A stretch of 22,138 nucleotides of DNA from the NCBI GenBank assembly GCA_002471865.1, contig DKQU01000071.1, positions 9,623 to 31,760 on the forward strand, given 5' to 3'. Position numbers and translations under genes: made by a program. This DNA is from Fidelibacterota bacterium UBA7300 (GTDB lineage: Bacteria; Fidelibacterota; Marinisomatia; Marinisomatales; UBA2128). A model generated the notes under the pieces. The model had not been told where the DNA came from, made no database searches, and was given only the letters and a program-made list of their open reading frames with translations. Below are positions 16,206 to 22,138 of this stretch, one piece after another; within the stretch, counting starts at the first letter, position 1; each line of letters starts with the position of its first letter.

Positions 16206-17144
16206 CTACTTCTGGGATTCTGCAAATTCGCGGATGGCATCCTCAGACGAATACCGATAGCGGAAGTCTGTCAACTCCTCTATCTTGCTTCCATCCGCCA
16301 CCCACGGGTATTGGATGAAGTGGATCATAGACGCCGGCGCTTCCGCCAGGAACTTCAGCCGGAGAGTCCACGCCATTGCGGTCATGAACCGCAGGAGTCC
16401 GGGTCTGATGCCCAATGGCCGTCCGCCCAGCATTCTTACTGCTTTTTCAGGATGGATAGTGTCAGGCGGACCAAGGTTGTAAATCCCTGCCGGCGCCTGG
16501 AAAGCGAGAGTGTAAAGGGCATCAGCGGCATCCTCCTCATGTAGAAACTGCATCTCGGTGTCGCTATCTTTCACCAGGGGAACCAACGGTTTATCAATAT
16601 ATCGGGAGATGAAGTTACCGATATGGACGCCGGAGATGATAGCCGGGCGAGCGATGACAATATCTACCTCCGGGTTCTCGGAAGCAAACGAGTTTAATCT
16701 CTCTTCTACAATGGTCTTATCGAAGGCGTACTGATAATCGTAGTTGCCGCGGAGGGGGTCATCTTCGGTGAGAAGGGGCGGATTGTCCGGGTGTGCGCCG
16801 TAGGCAGTGGCGGAACTGGTGACAACTATCCTCGCCACACCATTTTCATCAGCAAACTTTAAAATATTCTCCATGCTCCCTACGTTAATCTTATACATCC
16901 GTTCTGAGTCGTGGGTCATGTTCAGCACGTATACCAAATGGATGATAGTATTTACGCTGTGACGCTGGAATACCGGTGACAGATCACCGTTGCAGTCGAG
17001 TTGGTAGTAGGTGAGATTGGGGAACTGTTCCCGGGGCGGCGCAAGATCTATACCTATAATCTCAGGAGGATTGTCAGCGGCGGAGTAGCGGCGGCACAGC
17101 TCGGTGCCGATGTAGCCGGAGGAACCTGTGATGAGGACGGTCAC
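16206..17144 (-). CDS. NAD(P)-dependent epimerase/dehydratase (extended SDR)
   Basis: The GTG at 17144 overlaps the stop of the DUF2914 gene (GTGA) and starts directly at the Rossmann motif VTVLITGSSGYIGTEL; the longer upstream frame lacks family likeness. This gives 312 residues, normal for extended short-chain dehydrogenases. The nucleotide-binding GxxGYIG, the acidic residue after strand 2 (IGIDLAPP), VVTSSATAYG (catalytic Ser/Thr region) and YQYAFDK (YxxxK) are present, so the enzyme looks active. The substrate cannot be told; nucleotide sugars are common for the family. It is the second gene of the proposed operon. Confidence 0.88.
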   Translation of the reverse strand: MTVLITGSSGYIGTELCRRYSAADNPPEIIGIDLAPPREQFPNLTYYQLDCNGDLSPVFQRHSVNTIIHLVYVLNMTHDSERMYKINVGSMENILKFADENGVARIVVTSSATAYGAHPDNPPLLTEDDPLRGNYDYQYAFDKTIVEERLNSFASENPEVDIVIARPAIISGVHIGNFISRYIDKPLVPLVKDSDTEMQFLHEEDAADALYTLAFQAPAGIYNLGPPDTIHPEKAVRMLGGRPLGIRPGLLRFMTAMAWTLRLKFLAEAPASMIHFIQYPWVADGSKIEELTDFRYRYSSEDAIREFAESQK

Positions 17145-17887
17145 AGGCTGTCGATGGTCAGCGTGTCTGTCACTGCCGGCTCCTCTCCCGGTACGGGGAT
17201 AATCCGGAACTCCTTGCGGCCCAGCTCCTCTCCATCGGAGCTGACTACGGAGACATACCACTCCCCTGTCCATTGAGGAAGGATGGTCTTCCAGCTCCAC
17301 ACTCGATAGAAATTTCCACGGAGCACCTCTATGGAAACACGGTTAATCTCTCGGCTGTTGTAGTACCAGACATGAGTAATGGTATCTCGCAGTGCCTCTG
17401 ATTTTACAGCGGTGAAGCAGAAAAGTTTGCCCACATCTCCGGGGAATTCATCCGCCGGACGGATCACTTCCCGGGCCTTCTCATTCACATCCCTGCAGAT
17501 AAGGAACTTCCGTACCACAATGGGCGGTTCTGGTTCCTCTTCTACGACTGATTCCTCAGCTGGTATCAGTACAGCCGGCGCCACTTCAAGAACCTCTGCT
17601 GTCTCTTCCGCCGGGGGGACAACCTCTGCTTCAATTTCTGGTTCAGGCACAGGTTCTGGAGTTGGCTTGGGCTCGGGTTCCGGTGGTAAAATTGCCCCGG
17701 GAGTTACCTGCTCTTCTCCTTTTGATTCGGTGCCGTTGAAGAACATAAAATCCGTTATCTCAAAGGCGAGATAGATTACGAATACAGCCACCAGAACAGG
17801 GATAGCATAAGGGAGCTTCATCTGCCGGGCCGCAACGGCCAGCATGACAAAAACAACAGCTATCAAAATGATAGTCATGAGAGACAT
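17141..17887 (-). CDS. Membrane protein with a Pro/Glu-rich linker and a DUF2914 domain
   Basis: This 248-residue protein has two N-terminal membrane helices (about residues 3-20 and 27-46). A low-complexity linker rich in proline, glutamate and valine (about 60-122) follows, and then a DUF2914 domain (about 125-235), recognised by LFCFTAVKS, ITHVWYYN, YRVWSWKTILPQWTGEWYVSVVSSDGEELGRKEF. DUF2914 is thought to act outside the cytoplasm, and the linker would hold it away from the membrane. A second ATG at residue 4 is a possible start; no clear Shine-Dalgarno sequence is seen. It is the first gene of the operon and shares a GTGA overlap with the epimerase gene. Confidence 0.85.
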   Translation of the reverse strand: MSLMTIILIAVVFVMLAVAARQMKLPYAIPVLVAVFVIYLAFEITDFMFFNGTESKGEEQVTPGAILPPEPEPKPTPEPVPEPEIEAEVVPPAEETAEVLEVAPAVLIPAEESVVEEEPEPPIVVRKFLICRDVNEKAREVIRPADEFPGDVGKLFCFTAVKSEALRDTITHVWYYNSREINRVSIEVLRGNFYRVWSWKTILPQWTGEWYVSVVSSDGEELGRKEFRIIPVPGEEPAVTDTLTIDSL

Positions 17888-18151
17888 CTGTTAGTAGTGA
17901 GTGTAATGTGAGATGAACGACATGGGAGTGGACGAAATTTACGAAGCTGGAGAAGGAATTCAAGGAGAAATGGAAAGAAGATGAGCCGCCAAGGACACTA
18001 AGTTTTACCTAGATAAAACCTTGGCATTAAATAGAGTTATGAACTGGAACAAAAGAGAAAATATTAAGGATCAGACGGCTAAAGCAGTTTGTCTAGTATA
18101 GTAAATTCGAGAGGGAAAGTGGATGGGTTAGAAGTCATGGCTGAACAGTTC
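17888..18151. other. Intergenic region between gcdH and the DUF2914-led operon
   Basis: These 264 bases show no coding potential and no convincing terminator for the gcdH gene. They contain the possible promoter at 17936-17963 and one near-perfect 18-base palindrome, GTTTTACCTAGATAAAAC (18002-18019, one mismatched pair), whose role is unknown. Confidence 0.5.
17936..17963 (-). promoter_or_regulatory. Possible promoter of the DUF2914-led operon
   Basis: On the - strand TTGAAT (17958-17963) and TAAATT (17936-17941) are separated by 16 bases, about 45 bases before the DUF2914 start. The match is moderate and rests on sequence alone. Confidence 0.3.
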
Positions 18152-19324
18152 TTACCTGAAGGCGTCAATCCCCGTAATGTCAGCACCCACTACAAGGGTG
18201 TGAATCTCATGTGTCCCTTCATAAGTATATACAGATTCCAGGTTCATCATGTGACGGATAATATGATAGTCGTCCATGATGCCGTTAGCTCCCAAGGTTT
18301 CCCGTGCTGTCCGGGCGATGTCCCTTGCCATAGCGACGTTGTTCATTTTTGCCATGGATACTTGCTGATGGCGCATCCTGTCCTGATCCTTCAACCGCCC
18401 CAATTGCAATACCAGTAGCTGTGCTTTTGTGATTTCCGCGACCATGTCCACGAGATTCTTCTGGATCAGTTGAAAAGAGGCGATGGGTTTCTCGAACTGG
18501 ATTCTCTCCTGGGCATACTTCAAGGCGATCTCGTAGCATGCGGCAGCAGCTCCTACAGTTCCCCAGGCGATACCGTACCGGGCCTGAGTTAGGCATGAGA
18601 GAGGACCTTTCATCCCTTGCACTCCGGGGAAGACATTCTCTTCCGGAATATGACAATCATCAAATATCAGCTCAGCCGTGTCTGAGGCCCGCAGTGAGAA
18701 CTTCCCGTGCATTTTCTGTGTCGTAAAGCCGGGTGTCCCCTGTTCCACCAGGAAGCCGCGGATCACACCTTCGTCATCCTTGGCCCACACCACGGCCACA
18801 TCAGCAATCGTGCCGTTGGTAATCCACATTTTGCTTCCGTTGAGCGCGTAGCCGTCATCAGTTTTCTGAGCGCGAGTTATCATTCCTGAAGGGTCCGAGC
18901 CAAAGTCCGGCTCCGTCAATCCGAAACAACCAATTGCCTCTCCTTTAGCCAGCCGCGGCAGCCACTGCTGCTTCTGCTCTTCACTGCCGTAGCTATAAAT
19001 AGGATACATCACCAGTCCGCCCTGGACAGACGCCATGCTGCGTAAGCCGGAATCTCCCCGCTCTAACTCATACATTACCAGACCGTAAGCAACATTATTG
19101 AGACCGGCACAACCGTACTCCTCCGGTAGATTCGCTCCAAAAAAGCCGAGTTCACCGATCATGGGGATCAGATCCGTGGGAAACGTACCGTCGCGGTGGT
19201 GAGCTGTAACAACAGGCATAAACTCGCTCTCTACGAACTCCCGTGTCATCTTCTGGACAGCCAGTTCCTCTTCGGAAAGCAAAGTGTCCAGGTTGTAATA
19301 ATCTGTTCCTAAGAAATCACTCAT
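18152..19324 (-). CDS. gcdH: Glutaryl-CoA dehydrogenase (acyl-CoA dehydrogenase family)
   Basis: This FAD enzyme oxidises glutaryl-CoA and, in the decarboxylating type, gives crotonyl-CoA. The 390-residue protein matches the glutaryl-CoA branch well: RSMASVQGGLVMYPI (Arg95 and Ser99, the region that binds the substrate carboxylate), GCFGLTEPDFGSDPSGM, KMWITNG, RGFLVEQG, KFSLRAS, ARYGIAWG and NLESVYTYEGTHEIH with the catalytic base Glu369. The conserved glutaryl-binding residues favour glutaryl-CoA over simple acyl-CoA, but decarboxylating and non-decarboxylating forms cannot be told apart by eye. No Shine-Dalgarno sequence is obvious. It is divergent from the marR-bcr genes, and glutaryl-CoA is an intermediate of anaerobic benzoyl-CoA breakdown, so a shared pathway is likely. 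Confidence 0.9.
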   Translation of the reverse strand: MSDFLGTDYYNLDTLLSEEELAVQKMTREFVESEFMPVVTAHHRDGTFPTDLIPMIGELGFFGANLPEEYGCAGLNNVAYGLVMYELERGDSGLRSMASVQGGLVMYPIYSYGSEEQKQQWLPRLAKGEAIGCFGLTEPDFGSDPSGMITRAQKTDDGYALNGSKMWITNGTIADVAVVWAKDDEGVIRGFLVEQGTPGFTTQKMHGKFSLRASDTAELIFDDCHIPEENVFPGVQGMKGPLSCLTQARYGIAWGTVGAAAACYEIALKYAQERIQFEKPIASFQLIQKNLVDMVAEITKAQLLVLQLGRLKDQDRMRHQQVSMAKMNNVAMARDIARTARETLGANGIMDDYHIIRHMMNLESVYTYEGTHEIHTLVVGADITGIDAFR

Positions 19325-19514
19325 CGCATTTGCAGGAATTTAATGAAAATTATCCAGTCCATTTCCAAAGTCTAATACAGGTTTAATAGAAAAAGATACC
19401 GTATACAATTTACGAAAATACCTTCTCATGGAGAAGAACTGTTGGCGATGGTTAGTACTATTCTGTTTTAATTGAAATATCATTTTTTCGCACACCTATA
19501 ACTTTGTAATAATA

Positions 19515-19547
19515 AAGTTAACTTGCAAATAGTTAATATGTTAACTA
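19515..19547. promoter_or_regulatory. Probable MarR operator: two TTAACT palindromes
   Basis: A perfect 10-base palindrome AAGTTAACTT (19515-19524) is followed five bases later by TAGTTAATATGTTAACTA (19530-19547), whose 7-base arms match perfectly around a 4-base centre. MarR-family dimers typically bind palindromes of this size, and marR is the next gene, so autoregulation is the simplest explanation. Confidence 0.65.
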
Positions 19548-19551
19548 AATT
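19523..19551 (+). promoter_or_regulatory. Likely marR promoter overlapping the operator
   Basis: TTGCAA (19523-19528) and TAAATT (19546-19551) are 17 bases apart. The spacer is filled almost entirely by the 18-base palindrome, so a bound regulator would block RNA polymerase. The leader to the marR ATG would be about 70 bases. Confidence 0.45.
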
Positions 19552-19628
19552 TGTTTCGTAATGATCGGCAAGTGCTCTTATGAGTCATCTGAAATGAACA
19601 ATTATCAAACAATCTACACTAAAACCTT

Positions 19629-20060
19629 ATGACCTCACTTGAAGAAAGTACTGGTTTCCTTGTGGTCCGTACCGCTCGAACAATGAAAAAAGCGCTGGAC
19701 GCCAAACTATCTGAGTACGGACTCACTACATCTCAACTTACTGTGCTAAATGCACTGGCAAAAGAAGACGGGCTGTCTCTGTCGGTGGTAGGCAAGAGAG
19801 TCTATCTTGATAAACCGGCTATTACCGGACTGGCCGACCGGCTGGAAAAAGATAATTTTGTGGAACGGAGAAGAACTTCTACAGACCGGCGAGTTATCCA
19901 GCTCTTTCTCACGAATAAGGGGTCGAACCTTCTTCAGGAACTGGATGAGATTGCCACAAAGGTGGATCAGCAGCTTGTGAGTGTTTTAGCTCCTAAAGAA
20001 TTAACCGAATTTCGCAATTTGCTTAATTGTATTTGGGAAGGTGCTAATAATTCCAATTGA
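19629..20060 (+). CDS. MarR family transcriptional regulator
   Basis: This 143-residue protein has the MarR winged helix-turn-helix layout: an N-terminal dimerisation helix, then YGLTTSQLTVLNALAKEDGLSL, the recognition helix region VYLDKPAITGLADRLEKDNFV, and a wing with the family motif STDRRVIQLFLTNKG (Asp-Arg at 86-87). A C-terminal dimerisation helix follows. MarR proteins usually repress their own and neighbouring genes and release DNA on binding an aromatic ligand or CoA thioester. Its position just before two benzoyl-CoA reductase-type genes parallels BadR/BzdR-like local control of such operons (BadR is of the MarR family in Rhodopseudomonas). The ligand here is unknown. No Shine-Dalgarno sequence is evident. 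Confidence 0.92.
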   Translation: MTSLEESTGFLVVRTARTMKKALDAKLSEYGLTTSQLTVLNALAKEDGLSLSVVGKRVYLDKPAITGLADRLEKDNFVERRRTSTDRRVIQLFLTNKGSNLLQELDEIATKVDQQLVSVLAPKELTEFRNLLNCIWEGANNSN

Positions 20061-20079
20061 CAAAAAAGAGATAGCAAGT

Positions 20080-21246
20080 ATGACTGTAAAAGTAATGGAA
20101 GAATGGCAAGGCAAATCGCTGGATGACATTCTCTGGCTTTGCCAGGAAACGGTGGAAGATTCAGAGGTTATGACGGTTAAACGGTGGCGGAAAGCAGGCG
20201 GAAAAGTATTGGGACATTTTCAAGTATATTTCCCGGAAGAAATTGCCCATGCCGCCGGTATGCTGCCCATGAAAATGTTTGGTGCATCTGTTGAGCCACG
20301 TATCGCAGACAGCAGGTTTGGCTCTTATCTTTGCTCAATTCTGAAAACCTGCCTCGAACAGGCACTTTCCGGCAGGGTTGAACTGGATATGTTCGTAACC
20401 CATCCTATTTGCGATGCCGCCAGAAATCTGGCTCCTATCTGGGGTCGGAATTTTGATTATCCCTGCCAGATTCTGTATCTGCCCCAAAACCCTAACTCAA
20501 GTTATTCTATTCAATATTTAAAAGAAGAATATGAGCGTATCCAAGGTGTGATAGAAAAAGTTGCCAACAGAAAAATATCTGATGAAGATCTATGCAATTC
20601 CATTTCTGTTTTTAATAAGAACCGTTCTTTAATCCGAAAATTATATGATATAAAAAGGGATAAGCCTTGGCTTATCACTATAAACGAGGCATATACCCTC
20701 TTAGCAATTGGCGGTTTAATTCCACGAGAAGAACATAATGAAATACTCGAGGAAGTGCTGCCCATGATCGAAAAAAGAAATATCCGAAAGCAAGACCGCA
20801 TTAGGGTAGTATTCGAAGGTGGGTTTTGTGAACAGCCACCTTTGGACATGCTCCGGACCGTAGGCCGTTCCTGTTATGTGGTTGATGATGATTTGTTAAT
20901 TGGAATGCGGTATTTACTAGAGGATATTATTCCGGAGGATGATCCTTTAAAAGCAATGGCAGAAGCCTACATCAATAAGTCATCCTATAGTCCTGTACAG
21001 CACGATTTACGTAAACCGAAAGAGAAAATGCTAAGGGAACGAGTAATCAATGCTGATGCTGAAGCAGTAATCATCACTGCTGCGAAAATGTGTGAACCCG
21101 GACTGGAAGAACAGGTAACATATACACAGGAGTTGGACAAGGACGATACCCCCTATTTCGTTAGCGAATTTGAAGAAAATATGACCAGTTTCGATCATTT
21201 AGAAATGCAACTGGAAACGTTTGTAGAAAACTTAATATTCGATTGA
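20080..21246 (+). CDS. bcrC: Benzoyl-CoA reductase/2-hydroxyacyl-CoA dehydratase family subunit, BcrC-like
   Basis: The ATG at 20080 (388 residues) is preferred; a GTG at 20041 would overlap marR. The protein belongs to the HgdB/BcrC family of [4Fe-4S] subunits that bind the CoA ester and receive low-potential electrons from an ATP-driven activator. Visible features are the N-terminal GHFQVYFPEEIAHAAGMLP, SYLCSILKTCLEQALSG (Cys85, Cys91), THPICDAARNL (Cys111) and a C-terminal half with EGGFCEQPP and an ITAAKMCEPG cysteine segment. Its length and its place before a BcrB-like gene match the bcrC-bcrB order of Thauera-type reductases. A 2-hydroxyacyl-CoA dehydratase subunit remains possible. It follows marR by 19 bases. 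Confidence 0.72.
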   Translation: MTVKVMEEWQGKSLDDILWLCQETVEDSEVMTVKRWRKAGGKVLGHFQVYFPEEIAHAAGMLPMKMFGASVEPRIADSRFGSYLCSILKTCLEQALSGRVELDMFVTHPICDAARNLAPIWGRNFDYPCQILYLPQNPNSSYSIQYLKEEYERIQGVIEKVANRKISDEDLCNSISVFNKNRSLIRKLYDIKRDKPWLITINEAYTLLAIGGLIPREEHNEILEEVLPMIEKRNIRKQDRIRVVFEGGFCEQPPLDMLRTVGRSCYVVDDDLLIGMRYLLEDIIPEDDPLKAMAEAYINKSSYSPVQHDLRKPKEKMLRERVINADAEAVIITAAKMCEPGLEEQVTYTQELDKDDTPYFVSEFEENMTSFDHLEMQLETFVENLIFD

Positions 21247-21254
21247 GGTAAGCG

Positions 21255-22138
21255 ATGAATGATTCAATGAAAAAAGAGATAGTCGGCAGGGGAACTCGTG
21301 AAGGCGCGGCTTTATTCAGAGACTGGTTTCAGGATCTGACACAAAAAGCCGAAAACGGCGAAACTGCTGCTTATGTTTTTGTTATGGGTAGCCTAGCGGA
21401 AATACTGCGTGTATTTGATTTGCCCATGGTGTTTCCGGAAATAAATTCCCTGCAAACTGCAGTGCGTCATGTAGCAGACGATTATCTAAACACAGCAGAG
21501 GATTATGGATATTCTCCGGATATCTGCGGATATGTAAAAGCGGATTTTGCCATGCAAATGCAAAATGGAAAGCATCCTATGGGACGCATACCCAAACCAG
21601 GGATAGCTGTATTGACCAATGCTTGCAATACATACTTAAAATGGGGAGAAATATGGGAGCGGGTTCACGAAATCCCCATGGTCTCAATAGATGTTCCTGC
21701 AACCAGGGAAGCAGGTACAAGGACCTGGCCTGGTGATGAACAATTTGAACGTGAGAAGAAATATGTAAAAGTTCAATTAAAGGAACTTATCGAAATTTGT
21801 GAAAAAATAACCGGGAAGAAATTTGATATTGATCGTCTCCGGGAAGTTATGGGGCATGCAAACACCATGAGTCGTGGATGGAAACGGGCGTTGGAACTCA
21901 ATCAGAGCAGGCCCTCCCTTTTTAACGCATTGACTGACGGTACAGTGTACTTGGGTATGTCTAATGTATTCAAGGGAACGCCGGAAGGGGCTTTATTTTT
22001 TGATAGACTGGTAGAAGAAATGGAGTACATGTCTGCAAATGGTATAGGGACACTCACAGATGAGAAATACCGTCTGAGTTTCATTGGGGTCCCCTGTTAT
22101 CCTATCTTTCGCAAATTTAACGAGATGTTTACAGAATG
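21255..22138 (+). CDS. bcrB: Benzoyl-CoA reductase subunit, BcrB-like (3' end outside window)
   Basis: The gene starts at an ATG eight bases after the bcrC-like stop, with GAGGTAA as Shine-Dalgarno sequence, and remains open to the window end (294 residues of an expected 430 or so). The N-terminal half reads like BcrB-type subunits: TAAYVFVMGSLAEILRVF, LPMVFPEINSLQTAVRHVADDY, YGYSPDICGYVKADFAM (Cys91), and TNACNTYLKWGEIWERV (Cys124), the last two carrying likely [4Fe-4S] cysteines. The visible part ends at FIGVPCYPIFRKFNEMF. The activator subunits (bcrA, bcrD) should lie just beyond the window if this is an ATP-dependent class I reductase. A 2-hydroxyacyl-CoA dehydratase role is less likely but open. 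Confidence 0.75.
   Translation, partial: MNDSMKKEIVGRGTREGAALFRDWFQDLTQKAENGETAAYVFVMGSLAEILRVFDLPMVFPEINSLQTAVRHVADDYLNTAEDYGYSPDICGYVKADFAMQMQNGKHPMGRIPKPGIAVLTNACNTYLKWGEIWERVHEIPMVSIDVPATREAGTRTWPGDEQFEREKKYVKVQLKELIEICEKITGKKFDIDRLREVMGHANTMSRGWKRALELNQSRPSLFNALTDGTVYLGMSNVFKGTPEGALFFDRLVEEMEYMSANGIGTLTDEKYRLSFIGVPCYPIFRKFNEMFTE

Larger units (their letters stand above)
19325..19628. other. Divergent regulatory region between gcdH and marR
   Basis: These 304 AT-rich bases carry no gene. They hold the two TTAACT palindromes and the likely marR promoter (19515-19551). A perfect short hairpin, CTTCTC/GAGAAG (19422-19436), lies on the gcdH side. I could not assign a convincing gcdH promoter. 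Confidence 0.6.

Noticed and set aside
16151..16240. N-terminal extension of the DUF2231 protein
   Set aside because: It overlaps the epimerase 3' end, has no family likeness, and the ATG at 16150 has an excellent ribosome site and starts at the conserved LHPxxxHFPI segment.
17145..17300. N-terminal extension of the epimerase
   Set aside because: The extra residues are Arg/Gly-rich out-of-frame reading of the DUF2914 gene; the GTG at 17144 starts exactly at the Rossmann motif.
17379..17774. Ser/Gly-rich open frame on the + strand
   Set aside because: It is the opposite strand of the Pro/Glu-rich linker of the DUF2914 protein, and its low complexity follows from that.
1..22138. CRISPR arrays, tRNA or rRNA genes, transposases, prophage genes
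   Set aside because: Looked for on both strands; no regular spaced repeats, no cloverleaf-like sequence and no mobile-element protein were seen.

Overview
The window reads as chromosomal DNA of a Gram-negative bacterium, probably of the FCB superphylum (Marinimicrobia, Calditrichota, KSB1 or Ignavibacteria type). The evidence is a POTRA/Omp85 outer-membrane protein, lipoprotein and outer-membrane c-type cytochromes, Tat-exported enzymes, and two copies of the FlgD-like, type IX secretion-style C-terminal tail (one on an intact enzyme, one in a pseudogene). Several genes lack a clear Shine-Dalgarno sequence. The phylum is inferred; no rRNA or tRNA gene was seen.

Region 1 (1-4994, + strand) is housekeeping: the 3' part of secD, secF (4-base overlap), a DMT-family permease, an O6-alkylguanine-DNA methyltransferase, a DUF502 membrane protein and plsY. 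Region 2 (4991-11494, - strand) meets plsY tail to tail. In transcription order it holds a broken gene with a signal-like N-terminus and a secretion tail, a cytochrome c lipoprotein, an outer-membrane beta-barrel with one N-terminal haem motif, a small di-haem cytochrome, an M20 dipeptidase, a single-POTRA Omp85 protein and a DUF885 metallopeptidase-like protein. The first four look like an outer-membrane electron-transfer module, the rest like peptide breakdown plus outer-membrane biogenesis.

Region 3 (11591-11980, - strand) is one small gene for a 74-residue two-repeat protein. It has a sigma-70-like promoter, a strong Shine-Dalgarno sequence, a strong intrinsic terminator, and a set of CGACGAGAA repeats in and around the promoter. 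Region 4 (12001-17887, - strand) is a probable six-gene operon: a DUF2914 membrane protein, a short-chain epimerase, a DUF2231 membrane protein, a Tat-exported HisC-like aminotransferase with a FlgD/T9SS-like tail, a Tat-exported amidohydrolase and a membrane-anchored alpha/beta hydrolase. It suggests an uncharacterised exported small-molecule pathway.

Region 5 (18152-22138) pairs a glutaryl-CoA dehydrogenase (- strand) with a divergent MarR regulator followed by two benzoyl-CoA reductase-type subunits (C then B, the latter cut by the window end). Two TTAACT-type palindromes overlap the likely marR promoter. This looks like part of an anaerobic benzoyl-CoA pathway under MarR control: the reductase would open the pathway and glutaryl-CoA dehydrogenase serves its lower end.
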